Source: [Candidatus Thermochlorobacteriaceae] bacterium GBChlB
GTDB lineage: Bacteria; Bacteroidota; Chlorobiia; Chlorobiales; Thermochlorobacteraceae
Assembly (NCBI GenBank): GCA_000724175.1
Contig: JPGV01000037.1
Location: forward strand, 1 to 64,000
Direction: 5' to 3'
Length of the DNA: 64,000 nucleotides
Within the stretch, counting starts at the first letter, position 1. Each line of letters begins with the position of its first letter. The translations under genes were made by a program, and so were the position numbers. The notes under the pieces were generated by a model, which was given only the letters and a program-made list of their open reading frames with translations, did no database searches and was not told the DNA's origin. Positions 34,582 through 44,513 of the stretch are shown here, one piece after another.

Positions 34582-35718
34582 ATGCGACAGAAAATCGCCT
34601 TTGTGTGCAATACAGCATGGGGGCTTTACAACTTTCGTCGTGGCATTATTTGTTCATTGCTTCAACAAGGTGTCGATGTTGTTGTCATTGCGCCTCGCGA
34701 TAAATACAGCGAGAAATTGGGTCGACTTGGCTGTCGTTTCAAAGAGGTTCAACTACAGAGCAGAGGCATGAACCCTATTCAAGACCTCAACTTTTTTCTT
34801 GAACTTTACGCCCTCTACACAACCGAAAAACCCCATCTTATTTTTCACTACACTATCAAACCAAACATTTATGGCAGTTTTGCGGCGCGCTTGCTTGCCA
34901 TTCCTTCAGTTGCAGTGGTTACGGGTGCTGGGCAAGCGTTTGACAGACAAAATGTGCTTAATCGTTTGGTGAGCATGTTATATCGTATTGGACTTGCAAA
35001 AGCAGTTGCCGTCTGGTTTCTCAACGATGATGATAAGCGTTTATTTATTTCCAATGGGATTACGACAGAGGCGCAATGTTCTGTCATCAGAAGCGAAGGC
35101 ATTGATACCACTGTGTTTTCACCTGAGCGATTCTCGCGGTCGTCCTCGATGGCCGTCTCGTTTTTGATGCATGGGCGGCTGTTATGGGAAAAAGGGGTTG
35201 GAGAGTATGTAGATGCTGCGCGTGCCTTGCGAGAGCGAGGCATGGATGCGAAGTTTTATCTGTTGGGCTTTTTGGATAGTCAAAACACCTCCTCTGTCTC
35301 TGAGTTGCAGGTGAGGACATGGGAGCGCGAGGGTGTCATATCATATTTGGGCGTGTCCGACAATGTTGGGGAGCAGATTTCACAAGCAGATGTGGTGGTC
35401 TTGCCTTCCTACTACAGAGAAGGCGTACCGCGCGCGTTGCTGGAAGCGGCAGCGTTAGAGAAGCCCGTCATCACTACCAACTGGGCTGGCTGCAAAGACG
35501 TTGTCGATGACAGCGTGACCGGATTGCTCTGTCAGCCAAAAAATGCGTCCGATTTGGCGGATAAAATGTATCGTTTGGCAACGATGAGCGCCACCGCGCG
35601 GCTCGAAATGGGAAAAGCAGGGCGGCAAAAAGTGCTGCGTGAGTTTAACGAAGACAGCGTGATAGAATCGTATTTGAACTTGATTAAGCGCGTGCGTCAG
35701 CGACGGCTTTTTCAATGA
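34582..35718 (+). CDS. Glycosyltransferase family 4, UDP-sugar type
   Basis: 378 residues, GT-B fold. N-terminal IAFVCNTAWGLYNFRRGIICSLLQQGVDVVVIAP and PHLIFHYTIKPNIYGSFAARLL are typical of family 4 enzymes that extend lipid-linked surface glycans (PglA/WbnH-like). C-terminal donor site: PSYYREGVPRALLEAAALEKPVITTNWAGC with the EX7E-type motif. Acts at the cytoplasmic membrane in polysaccharide assembly. Its last 35 bases overlap the end of the convergent glycosyltransferase gene. Confidence 0.88.
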   Translation: MRQKIAFVCNTAWGLYNFRRGIICSLLQQGVDVVVIAPRDKYSEKLGRLGCRFKEVQLQSRGMNPIQDLNFFLELYALYTTEKPHLIFHYTIKPNIYGSFAARLLAIPSVAVVTGAGQAFDRQNVLNRLVSMLYRIGLAKAVAVWFLNDDDKRLFISNGITTEAQCSVIRSEGIDTTVFSPERFSRSSSMAVSFLMHGRLLWEKGVGEYVDAARALRERGMDAKFYLLGFLDSQNTSSVSELQVRTWEREGVISYLGVSDNVGEQISQADVVVLPSYYREGVPRALLEAAALEKPVITTNWAGCKDVVDDSVTGLLCQPKNASDLADKMYRLATMSATARLEMGKAGRQKVLREFNEDSVIESYLNLIKRVRQRRLFQ

Positions 35719-36811
35719 CCGCGATGGTCTGTTCCGCCGCCGCTGTCCATGAAAACGCTTTTGCGCGCTCACGTCCCTTTTTGATGTAGGTTTCCCGCAT
35801 CGCTGGGTCTTTCCACATCTGTTTCAACTGCAAGGCAAGTTCGTCGGTCGAATTAAACAGCAATCCTGCATCGGCAAGAATTTCCGGATGCGCGGTTCGA
35901 TTCGATGCAATGATGGGAGTGCCTGCTGCCATGGCTTCCACGAGCGGCAAGCCAAATCCTTCGTATAGACTTGGGAAGATCAGCCCGCAAGAGGCTTGGT
36001 AGAGCGCTGGTAAGTCCTCAGTATCGACATAGCCGATAAACTGAACCTGCGGTGCAAGTCCAAGCCGTTCAATACTTATTTTCAGTTCTTGTGCTGCATT
36101 TCCAGTTCCGCCAGCAACTACCAGATTCGGATACACGCCGTCTCTGCCGAGCAAATGCAGTGCGTCAATCGCCTGAGAGAGATTTTTTCGAACCTCAATT
36201 GTTCCCACCGAGAGAAAAAATTCGTCGTGCGCAATGGCATAGCGTTGTCGCAGTCTTGACATGCGGTCTTTTTCAAGCGGCGCGCCAAAGTGGTCGTCTG
36301 CCGCTTCATAGATGACACTAATCCGCTCAGGGGCGATGGCATGAAAACGCAATATGTCTCGTTTGGTAAATTCAGAGACGGCGATGATTTGAGCCGCGCG
36401 GTTGAGCGACGCATTCATGAGCGCGTTGCGATACCATCGGCGCGACAGGGCGATTGTCTCAGGAACGGCTTTGTGAAACATGTCGTGAACGGTAACGACC
36501 GTTGGCAGCGTTGTGCCAATCGGCATAATAAAGAACGGGCAAAAGAGTGCATCATACGCTTCGCGCTGTAGCCGCCATAGAAACGATGTTTGCTCCCATA
36601 GCACACGATGCGGTTGATGTAGGAACGGGGTTTTTATGATGCGCACATGCGGCGCACAAAGCGACTCGGCGCACTGATAGCTCGCATCCATAAATACTGT
36701 GAATTGATGTGATGCCGACAGCTCAGCAATGGCTTTCAGCAATCGGTGGGTATAAAATCCTGTGCCAGTGTTGTGGTTCTTCAGCAGAAGCGCGTCGACG
36801 GCAATGTGCAT
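35684..36811 (-). CDS. Glycosyltransferase family 4, mannosyltransferase-like
   Basis: 375 residues, GT-B fold. GTGFYTHRLLKAI near the N-terminus, TVVTVHDMFHKAVPETIALSRRWYRNALMNASLNRAAQIIAVSEFTKRDI in the middle and PSLYEGFGLPLVEAMAAGTPIIASNRTAHPEIL (EX7E) at the donor site match the WbaZ/mannosyltransferase branch. The ATG at 36811 leaves 14 bases after the methyltransferase; a codon at 36850 would overlap it. Last gene of the PorU-like/polysaccharide operon. Confidence 0.88.
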   Translation of the reverse strand: MHIAVDALLLKNHNTGTGFYTHRLLKAIAELSASHQFTVFMDASYQCAESLCAPHVRIIKTPFLHQPHRVLWEQTSFLWRLQREAYDALFCPFFIMPIGTTLPTVVTVHDMFHKAVPETIALSRRWYRNALMNASLNRAAQIIAVSEFTKRDILRFHAIAPERISVIYEAADDHFGAPLEKDRMSRLRQRYAIAHDEFFLSVGTIEVRKNLSQAIDALHLLGRDGVYPNLVVAGGTGNAAQELKISIERLGLAPQVQFIGYVDTEDLPALYQASCGLIFPSLYEGFGLPLVEAMAAGTPIIASNRTAHPEILADAGLLFNSTDELALQLKQMWKDPAMRETYIKKGRERAKAFSWTAAAEQTIAVIEKAVADARA

Positions 36812-36825
36812 AGCAGGGAAGAGCG

Positions 36826-37554
36826 TTATGGTTGAACTCTGCATATCCAATATACCGTCGAGTTCAGCCAGTGCCGAGAGAGCGGAAACGGAGAGAACGT
36901 GGTTCTCTCGATAGAAAACACTTGACGGATACGTCGTTCAAGGGTGCGAAAATCAAACCCCTTATGTCCGCGATAGTCAACATTGGGTCGGCGATGCGAG
37001 GAATCGAAGCTGGACACATTCCAGAACAGTGCAGCCTGCATCAACTCGCGGAATGTGTAGCGTTCATACTCATACTGAGGGTTTTTAGCGTGAGCCAACC
37101 CGCGCCCAATCTGCTTGAGCAGCAACGACCAGCCGACTTCAATCGGAACGGACAATAAAATCACGGCGTCGTGGCGACAAAGAGAGCGAATGTCTTCCAG
37201 TGTTTGATCAATATGAGCCACGTGTTCTAATGTCTCTGTGCAAACGGCCAAGTCGCATTTTCCGCGTAGCGTATCGGGAACGGCGTGTGGGTGCATAAAT
37301 GCAAATCCGCTCACGCCTTCAAACTCGCGCCGACACCGTTCCAAATCGCTCTCCACAATATCAACACCAACGCCCGCCGTTGCCAGCCCTTGTTGATATG
37401 CCAACTTCAGAAACCATCCGTCGGCGCAGCCGTAATCCAGCACAAAATCATACTGTTTGCCCGAGATGAGGTCAAGCGTTGTCTGAAATCGAGTTGCGTG
37501 TGCGAAGCGCGTCATAAAGCTGCCCCCGCGCATTAGCCGTTGCGTATAGGTCAT
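36826..37554 (-). CDS. Class I SAM-dependent methyltransferase of the polysaccharide operon
   Basis: 242 residues. Motif I FVLDYGCADGWFLKLAYQQG (about 37-56), acidic residue in GVGVDIVESDL, motif IV-like CDLAVCTETLEHVAHIDQTLEDI. The type is common among enzymes acting on sugars or lipid-linked glycans. It starts 6 bases after the PorU-like gene and is followed by a glycosyltransferase, so a glycan target is likely but not shown. Confidence 0.8.
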   Translation of the reverse strand: MTYTQRLMRGGSFMTRFAHATRFQTTLDLISGKQYDFVLDYGCADGWFLKLAYQQGLATAGVGVDIVESDLERCRREFEGVSGFAFMHPHAVPDTLRGKCDLAVCTETLEHVAHIDQTLEDIRSLCRHDAVILLSVPIEVGWSLLLKQIGRGLAHAKNPQYEYERYTFRELMQAALFWNVSSFDSSHRRPNVDYRGHKGFDFRTLERRIRQVFSIERTTFSPFPLSRHWLNSTVYWICRVQP

Positions 37555-37560
37555 GGCGCG

Positions 37561-40500
37561 TTACCGAATGATTGCCAAACGTTCTGTTTTCGTGTAGGTT
37601 TTCGTCGGTGTGCGGACAACGACGCGGTAAATATACACGCCGTTAGCGAGTTGGTCGCCGTCGGCGTCGCGCCCGTCCCATTCAATTTGGTTGCGCCCCA
37701 ACTGTAACGATGGCAGTGCGTTCAACTCCCGAACCATGCGTCCTGCCACTGTGTAGATGAGAATGCGAAAATCGGTTGGTCGGTCAGAGACATCGCCGCT
37801 TCCTGTGAGTGTGAAGGCAAATATGGTCTTGTCGCTGAAAGGATTTGGATAGTTGAAGAGGCTTTCGACGCCGAACTGTGCATTGACAGTGAATTTCAAC
37901 CGCGCGCTGGCACTGTCGGCGATGTTCCCGCTTGCGTCTCGAACTGCAACAAAGAGGTCGTAGTCGCCATCAGCAAGCTGAGGCGTAAATATCACCGTGG
38001 CTGTTCGATTTGTCGATGTGGCTGGCGTGAATGAGAGCCGTTGGCGGTCGCTGTAAAAAATTGGACGATTATTGAGCGTTAGTCGCACCAATGACGTATC
38101 GGCAATTGGCAGAGCGCTGTTGTCTGAAACGGCAATCAAGATGCGCGGCGTGGCGCCTATCAGGTCGCCATTTTGAATGCGTTTCCCATCGACTTCTATC
38201 GTCAGCGTTGGGCGTATGGTATCGGCTCTGATGAAGACCGACGCCGTAGTTGTGTTATTCAATTTTGTGAGTTCCGCCGTGCGATTCTCTGGGTCGAGTT
38301 CTGCGAGTATCGTATGCGCGCCAGCGCGTAACGCCCGCAGTCCTGTCGTGAGTCGACGCTGGGCATTGGGCGCAAGCGTATCAATCCGCAGGGTTTCCGT
38401 CATTACCGCAGCTCCCGTCGCGGTTTGACGCAGCGCGATGCGAAGCGATATGGAGTCTAATCGACTGAACCCGATGTTGCGAACAGTCAGCCCCACTTGA
38501 ACCATCTCACCTTGCTCGACCGTATCGCGTTCTGGCGCGATGAGACGGTGCGACAAGGCGGCATCGCCCGCAGGCGTAAATTCTACCGAAATACGTTGTA
38601 GTGACGGCGCCACGCGCTGCACAGGGTCGCGTTGTAGTTCAGCCCGAAGGCGCAGCTGAGGATATACTCGAGCATCTATGTTTGAGAGGTTCGCATTGGC
38701 GGTTGTTGCCGTCAGCAGCGAATCTTGCCGACCATCGAGCCGAATGCCTTGTGCGGTTACTGCAATTCGACTTTGCCGACTCGGCAGCGTTTGCTGCCAC
38801 GAGAGCGATTGCCACGATGCCGCCATGCCAATCGCCTCGCTTGTTGCGACGCCTACCTGACGCGGAATGGTCAAAAAGGTATCAATCCGCGTTGGACGTT
38901 CCGCCGCATCGCACCCAACGTGAGGCTCACAGCGTTTTCCCCAATCTTCAAAATAGATTTGCCTGTTTTTTGAACCGACAAATACCCAAGACTCTCTGAA
39001 TGTCAGCCGCTCGAAGTGCCGACTGCCGAGCTGACGAAAGCGCTGAATCAGCGGCGAGTTCGCTCCGAAATACGGCACGATATCTACCACAGCGTCTGAC
39101 AAGGCCACCAAGACAATCTGATTATCTTTTAAGCTGTCAAGCAACATTGTTAGGCGTTCTGCCACCAAATTATCTATCGGTGTTGGATTGGGTTCAAACG
39201 GGCGAACCAAGTCAAAGTTGTAGACTGGACTGACACTGACGCTCTGCGACGTATCGAGAATCATTATGTTCAACCCGCGCGTGCCGGGTCGGTTTAGCTC
39301 GAAGTTTCTGATGTTGCCGACAGAAATCTCGTAAAACGGTATGCCTCCCCAAAACGATGCGTTATTGCCTAATGACCGCAGGCGTATCTGTAAGCGGGTG
39401 GTGTCGTTTGTAAGGGCGTTGTCGGCTACCCTCAAGCCGCTCAACCGAAAGTTCTGAAACTGCGCCGCGCCTTGCTGCGACCAAACAACCGCTTGGGGTG
39501 AGACTGAGGCGTCGTATCGCACTGAAAATACGCTCCATGTTTGCTCGATAGCGCCGCCGACTTGCCTCGCGCGCCAAAAATAGTCGATGTTCTCCATCGG
39601 CGTAAATGAGGGCTGCCAAGTTGTTTCTGTTTCGCCTTCATCGACGATGCCGCTCGAGCGTTTCATCGGGCTGTTGAACAGCCGCGAGGTATCCAGCTCA
39701 AACTCGTAGCGGCGAGGCTGTGCTGGACGCTGCGACGAATGCAAAATGGTAAATCCTCTCTGAGACGGATGCACGCACGAGAAATTAAGCGGCTTGACCG
39801 CAGAGACATTTGTCGACGAGATCACGACGCGCACCAAGGCAGTGTTGTTCTCTTTTGAGACTTCGCTGATGCGGTTGCGTTCATCGAGCCTTACTTCCAA
39901 CTCGTGTTGTCCGGGCTTATTGGAAAAATCAAGCTGAACTATCAGCGAGTCTCGTAAGGCAACAGGTGCAATGAGCGTGTCTTTCAACAGTATTGTGTTG
40001 GCGTCTCCCGCCCAGCGGTCGCGGATGGTTACTTGCACGTTTTCTTGGGTAGCTAAGCCAAAGTTTCGGACGACAACGGCTACTGGCTCTGGCGCTGCAT
40101 CGGAAGGCGGTTCATTGATAAATCGGACATCGCTCGATACAATCGACAGGTCTGGCTGTTGAGCCAACATGAGTTCGGCGGCTGGGTCGCCCAAAATGTT
40201 GTATTGATCGATGATGCCGCTCACTTCAGGGTTCCAAAATCGAAATTGGTTTCTGAACTCTGTCTCGGCGTAAAGCCAAATATCGCCAAAGGTGCGGAGG
40301 CGGTTTTGAATGGCGCGCATGGCCGCGCGGTTCAGCGCATCGTCGTATCCGATAAATCCCCAGCCTGCGGTGCCGATGAAGCCCAAGGCACCTGCGTTTT
40401 GTGCGATGACAAACTGTTCGCCAAAGGCTTTTCCAAATGGCTCTGCAAAGCGCCCAGTGTGGCATGTCCAACTCAACACCAACGGATAACGATTGCGGTT

Positions 40501-43071
40501 CTGCAGCGTTCTTGGGTCGCTGAGCGTCAAATCCCATGTTTGAGAACCAGCGTGTCCGACATAATTAACTAAGGTTGCGCCCGATGCAATCCGCGCGCGC
40601 ATTAAATCGGCGAGTTGGGAGCTGACAAATGGACTGGCATCATCGCGGTAGAGCGTGTCGGCTGTGCCGGCGATTGGGCGCGGCAATACAAACGAGGTGA
40701 TAATGGAATTGGAGTTCAAGCGGAATAGTTGCTGCTCAAATGCACCGATGCCGCCGTTGACAAAAATAAAGTGTTTATGCCACGCTTCTGCTTGCAGCGG
40801 TCGCGGCGTTGTCGTGAGTTTATCAAGATACGCATTGGCTTCTGTCGGTGTTTGTGCCGGGATTCTGCCAATGGCAATTCTCGGAATGTTGATATAGGGC
40901 GCGCTGGGGTCGTTATTGAAACTTGTGAACCAAATATCGCTAACAGGGTTTCCATACACAGGCACAAGCGGCGGGCGGGCGGCACTTGCTCTCAAATGGT
41001 GCTTCGCGTCCCAGTTCGCACTGCCGAGCAACACGACATACCGCGAACGCGGTGGCCTCCAATTTTCAAATGCAAACTGTAGAAACTGCTTAATGGCGAG
41101 CGGCGTAAAAAACCCAAAACTAAACTCGGCGTAGATGTCCTCGGTCGTTGCCACAAAGGTGCGGAACTGACCGCCTGCTGGCGACTGACGAAACGCCGCT
41201 AAGCGATTTGCCGCTGCAAGCAATGACGGATGTGTGATGATGATATACTCGGCGCTGTTCGCCGTGTTGCGCAGAAAGGCATTACGGTGCGCACGAATTG
41301 TGGGCTTGTATATCGCCGTTGGAGATGCGCAAAGATAGCGCTTGCCAGCCTCTGCGCTGAACCTGAGCGTTCTGCCTGACACCACGCCGCCAGTTAAGCG
41401 AACCGTATCGGTCATATTGTATAGCACTGCGCTGGGTGCACCGTCCAATTCCGTAACGACGATGTTCGAGGGCGCGCTGCCGTCGGCGCGACAGACTAAC
41501 TGTCTGCTCGTTAGAGACGGATATGAAAAATCGCGCGGATAGTCTACTTCACACCAATCAATGCCGACAATATCGACAGCAGTGGGCGCACTGCGTTGCA
41601 AACGACATAGCACCGCGTTAGCGCCATTTCGCACAGCAGAGGCGCTCAGTTGTGCCGTGATTAGCGTGTCGCCCAGCCCATTGAATCTGACGGAGCCTAC
41701 CGCCGCGCCATTGAACCACAACGACACAGTGTGGGAAGTGTTCGTAAATCCAGTGAGCTTGACGCGCAGTGTCGCTGTGCCGCCTTGCTGCACGCCGTCC
41801 AATGAAAACAAGAGACTCGCCGTATCTTCCGAAGTAGCATTGTTCACTTGCAACTGTTTCCAGAACCAGCCTTCTGCGGGCGTGCGCTCTGTTACGGTGT
41901 AATACCCCACGTTGTAGATGGTATCTTGCTCGATGTGCTGCATATGCTGAAATGAGAGATACTGTCCTGTGCCAACAGGCGCAGCCGATGCCGTGCGCAC
42001 GCGCCGTCCCAGAGCGCCGCCCCATGTCAGCCAATACACACACGTGTCGGAATAGTAATCGCGATACTCCTGCACCGTGCGTATTTGCCGACCAGTGAAG
42101 GGGTCAATGACAGTTTCGGGCGAGCCACGATGAAATGCACCAATAAACTCGATTTCGTCGTCGGCGTCCATGCGTCCGTCAGCGTCTCCGCTTAGCGCAA
42201 TTGGTATCTCGTTGCCTTTGAACAACAGCCTGAGTGTTCTTGGGTCGACCCCGTTTAAACTGACGCCCGCGGCTTCAATGTCCCGTCCAGTGACTCGATG
42301 CACGCCATCGTTGGCAGTGTAAATTTTCACATACGGTTGCGTTGGCTGATACCAATCCGCTAAGGGATGTTGAGACAATTGCAAACTCACTGTCGGAGCA
42401 GGGGTCGATGAGACAACGCGCCATTTTTTTGCGTCTTCATAGTTGACCAAGCGTTGCTGTAAAAAATGCTCTTCTGCATGGGTCAGTGGCGTTGGCGCGT
42501 TCCAAGACGGGCGCTGAGCTAGCTGCACGGTATAGGCTACCTTTACATATCGGTGCCAAACGACTTGTTCCTTCGCTGGCACGGCTTGAACTAATGCGAC
42601 CTGAACTTGAGCCACATACTGATTCCCGACATAGAAATACCTCACAACGCTGGCCACTTCAGCCGGGTATAGGTCCGCAGACTGATAAAATGGATTTTGG
42701 GCGTAGCGCTGATGGAATTGTTCTCGGCTTAAGCTATCGGAAAACGGAGAGACCACTGTCCGGTTCAACGTCTCATTTGCAAGGCTGCGTGTTGACAACA
42801 ACACGCGCGCGTCCGCTGGCAGCCCAATGTAGAAATACTTCACAGGCATTTGCGGATAAACCACATTGCCGTTGATTTTTTCAGGCAAATACACTCCGTC
42901 GGCGAAGGACAAGCGCACCCACTTTTTCTCGAACGCCTCGAGCGGCGTTTGCTGCAAATCATAGCCGTGAACATACGCCACGCTGCTTGGCTGATTGTCC
43001 GGTTGTGCATACATGGGCTTTACGCAACCAAGCAGCATCGTCAGCATTGCAAGGCACGCTCGATACGTCAC
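37561..43071 (-). CDS. PorU-like C25 (gingipain-family) protease with type IX sorting domain
   Basis: 1836 residues from a GTG at 43071 that overlaps the previous stop (GTGA) and begins a signal peptide (MTYRACLAMLTML...). Domains: PorU-type N-terminus; C25 peptidase (about 606-966) with catalytic His840 in YVGHAGSQ and Cys870 in SWTCHTGRF; CARDB-like domain (about 986-1081); an ILEI/PANDER-like domain (about 1241-1371: RGLNIMILDTS, LVALSDAV, QLGSRHFERLTFRESWVFVGSKN); second CARDB-like domain (about 1516-1616); C-terminal sorting domain (about 1734-1836: NYPNPFSDKT, GRMVREL, NGVYIYRV). PorU cleaves sorting signals and attaches cargo to lipopolysaccharide. It is longer than Porphyromonas PorU (about 1150). 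It may instead be a secreted C25 protease. Confidence 0.85.
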   Translation of the reverse strand: MTYRACLAMLTMLLGCVKPMYAQPDNQPSSVAYVHGYDLQQTPLEAFEKKWVRLSFADGVYLPEKINGNVVYPQMPVKYFYIGLPADARVLLSTRSLANETLNRTVVSPFSDSLSREQFHQRYAQNPFYQSADLYPAEVASVVRYFYVGNQYVAQVQVALVQAVPAKEQVVWHRYVKVAYTVQLAQRPSWNAPTPLTHAEEHFLQQRLVNYEDAKKWRVVSSTPAPTVSLQLSQHPLADWYQPTQPYVKIYTANDGVHRVTGRDIEAAGVSLNGVDPRTLRLLFKGNEIPIALSGDADGRMDADDEIEFIGAFHRGSPETVIDPFTGRQIRTVQEYRDYYSDTCVYWLTWGGALGRRVRTASAAPVGTGQYLSFQHMQHIEQDTIYNVGYYTVTERTPAEGWFWKQLQVNNATSEDTASLLFSLDGVQQGGTATLRVKLTGFTNTSHTVSLWFNGAAVGSVRFNGLGDTLITAQLSASAVRNGANAVLCRLQRSAPTAVDIVGIDWCEVDYPRDFSYPSLTSRQLVCRADGSAPSNIVVTELDGAPSAVLYNMTDTVRLTGGVVSGRTLRFSAEAGKRYLCASPTAIYKPTIRAHRNAFLRNTANSAEYIIITHPSLLAAANRLAAFRQSPAGGQFRTFVATTEDIYAEFSFGFFTPLAIKQFLQFAFENWRPPRSRYVVLLGSANWDAKHHLRASAARPPLVPVYGNPVSDIWFTSFNNDPSAPYINIPRIAIGRIPAQTPTEANAYLDKLTTTPRPLQAEAWHKHFIFVNGGIGAFEQQLFRLNSNSIITSFVLPRPIAGTADTLYRDDASPFVSSQLADLMRARIASGATLVNYVGHAGSQTWDLTLSDPRTLQNRNRYPLVLSWTCHTGRFAEPFGKAFGEQFVIAQNAGALGFIGTAGWGFIGYDDALNRAAMRAIQNRLRTFGDIWLYAETEFRNQFRFWNPEVSGIIDQYNILGDPAAELMLAQQPDLSIVSSDVRFINEPPSDAAPEPVAVVVRNFGLATQENVQVTIRDRWAGDANTILLKDTLIAPVALRDSLIVQLDFSNKPGQHELEVRLDERNRISEVSKENNTALVRVVISSTNVSAVKPLNFSCVHPSQRGFTILHSSQRPAQPRRYEFELDTSRLFNSPMKRSSGIVDEGETETTWQPSFTPMENIDYFWRARQVGGAIEQTWSVFSVRYDASVSPQAVVWSQQGAAQFQNFRLSGLRVADNALTNDTTRLQIRLRSLGNNASFWGGIPFYEISVGNIRNFELNRPGTRGLNIMILDTSQSVSVSPVYNFDLVRPFEPNPTPIDNLVAERLTMLLDSLKDNQIVLVALSDAVVDIVPYFGANSPLIQRFRQLGSRHFERLTFRESWVFVGSKNRQIYFEDWGKRCEPHVGCDAAERPTRIDTFLTIPRQVGVATSEAIGMAASWQSLSWQQTLPSRQSRIAVTAQGIRLDGRQDSLLTATTANANLSNIDARVYPQLRLRAELQRDPVQRVAPSLQRISVEFTPAGDAALSHRLIAPERDTVEQGEMVQVGLTVRNIGFSRLDSISLRIALRQTATGAAVMTETLRIDTLAPNAQRRLTTGLRALRAGAHTILAELDPENRTAELTKLNNTTTASVFIRADTIRPTLTIEVDGKRIQNGDLIGATPRILIAVSDNSALPIADTSLVRLTLNNRPIFYSDRQRLSFTPATSTNRTATVIFTPQLADGDYDLFVAVRDASGNIADSASARLKFTVNAQFGVESLFNYPNPFSDKTIFAFTLTGSGDVSDRPTDFRILIYTVAGRMVRELNALPSLQLGRNQIEWDGRDADGDQLANGVYIYRVVVRTPTKTYTKTERLAIIR

Positions 43072-44513
43072 TTGGCACTGTATGACCTTAGAGAACCAAC
43101 CCGATTGATAAACCATATATTGTAAAGAATAGAGAAAATCGCGCCTGTTGTTACCGGTTCGCAAATGCCTGCCTGAAACAGCCCCAGAGGGAGTAAACAG
43201 GTATTTGCATAGAACGCCAACTTTGCTGGCTTGCTCAGGATGTCGGAAAAGTATGATTGGAGAGCGCGAACCAGAACGCCCACAAATAAGCAATACGCAA
43301 TGACTCCCGCAACCCCAAAATTGAGGTATGCTTCGCCGAACAGCGAAATTTCAAAGTAAATTGAATTCGCGGCATATTGCGGATGAAATGTTTGCGTGTA
43401 GACAGTGCTACTTAGCCACGGCTTTTCTGGCAAGATGGCACGCGGTATCGGCGACAGCAAGAGCGCCAAAAACGGCTGACCATAACTGTAGTCGATCCCC
43501 GATTCGCCTGTCGACAGCACTTCTATAATTTCAAGGTATCGTCGGAAGCTGTCGAACCGCGCAAACAAATTTGCCAGAAAAAACAGCACCCCGTCCGTGT
43601 TGAGCAGTGTGGCTGCATCCCATCCTGCCTCAACCGTAGAGGCTTGGAGTGCCTCGCGGAACAGTCCTAAAAATACCACCAATGCACTGCCGCCTGCTGC
43701 CGCTGCTGCCACATACCCGATTGAAATTTTGCCCTGTTTAAGATACCACGCGATGCCTGCCACAATCATGAGCGCCAGAAACGGACCGCGCGCGCCGAAG
43801 GTCAGCTGAACAAGGCAATACACCAGCAGATATGCTAAGAAGAACTGTTTATCGCCTTGTTCTAATTCATTCCCCGAATCAAACCATGCACATACCCATA
43901 AGCCGATTGGCACAGAGAGCGTCAGATTGACAAACAGGGTCAAATACGACAACCCTTGTGCCGTCGATTTTGCCCGAAACTCAACCATGTTCAGAAAAGC
44001 ATCGACTGGACTTGCATATCCCAGCACGAGCAACAGTAAGCCGTAACTGCCTAACCCGATAATCAAATTCGTCTGCGTTTGCCGCCGCAAGACGGCGACG
44101 CTCAATGGCTCATCGAGCCTCATTGCTGGCACAGAGGACATTGACTGACCAATCACCCAGCCAAGGTTCAGTTGAAATCCCGTGAAGAAGGCTGTAACAC
44201 CGGCAAGAAAAAACCAGACCCCTCGCGAAAACGTGTCGTCGGAAATCGGGCGTATATCATCGAGTTTAATCCCTAAGAACAACGGGAGCGCGGACAGCGG
44301 AAGATAGACCGTAACCGCAAGCAACGCGATTCCGAGCGGGGAGACCATCAAAGAGCGTTGAGCGGACAACGCATCGCCCAGTTGAAACAGGTGCAAGTAG
44401 CTTGCCACAATCATATAGAGCAACGACATGAGCATCAGGTAAGCATTGCCCACTATGGCAGCAACGACGATGCCCGTCAGAAATACCAGCAGATAGATGT
44501 GTTTAAGCCTCAT
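43068..44513 (-). CDS. O-antigen-polymerase-like membrane protein
   Basis: 481 residues with about twelve membrane helices and a large loop before the last ones (IPRAILPEKPWLSSTVYTQTFHPQYAANSIYFEISLFGEAYLNFG), and FGARGPFLALMI; this is the arrangement of Wzy/EpsG/oligosaccharide polymerases. Its start overlaps the upstream glycosyltransferase stop (ATGA) and its stop overlaps the PorU-like start (GTGA), so all three are tightly coupled. Sequence conservation in this class is low, so the polymerase call is moderate. Confidence 0.7.
   Translation of the reverse strand: MRLKHIYLLVFLTGIVVAAIVGNAYLMLMSLLYMIVASYLHLFQLGDALSAQRSLMVSPLGIALLAVTVYLPLSALPLFLGIKLDDIRPISDDTFSRGVWFFLAGVTAFFTGFQLNLGWVIGQSMSSVPAMRLDEPLSVAVLRRQTQTNLIIGLGSYGLLLLVLGYASPVDAFLNMVEFRAKSTAQGLSYLTLFVNLTLSVPIGLWVCAWFDSGNELEQGDKQFFLAYLLVYCLVQLTFGARGPFLALMIVAGIAWYLKQGKISIGYVAAAAAGGSALVVFLGLFREALQASTVEAGWDAATLLNTDGVLFFLANLFARFDSFRRYLEIIEVLSTGESGIDYSYGQPFLALLLSPIPRAILPEKPWLSSTVYTQTFHPQYAANSIYFEISLFGEAYLNFGVAGVIAYCLFVGVLVRALQSYFSDILSKPAKLAFYANTCLLPLGLFQAGICEPVTTGAIFSILYNIWFINRVGSLRSYSAK

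Noticed and set aside
43072-43293. Longer N-terminus of the PorU-like protein (ATG near 43116 or earlier)
   Set aside because: It overlaps the end of the polymerase-like gene; the GTG at 43071 gives a signal peptide and a GTGA stop-start overlap.
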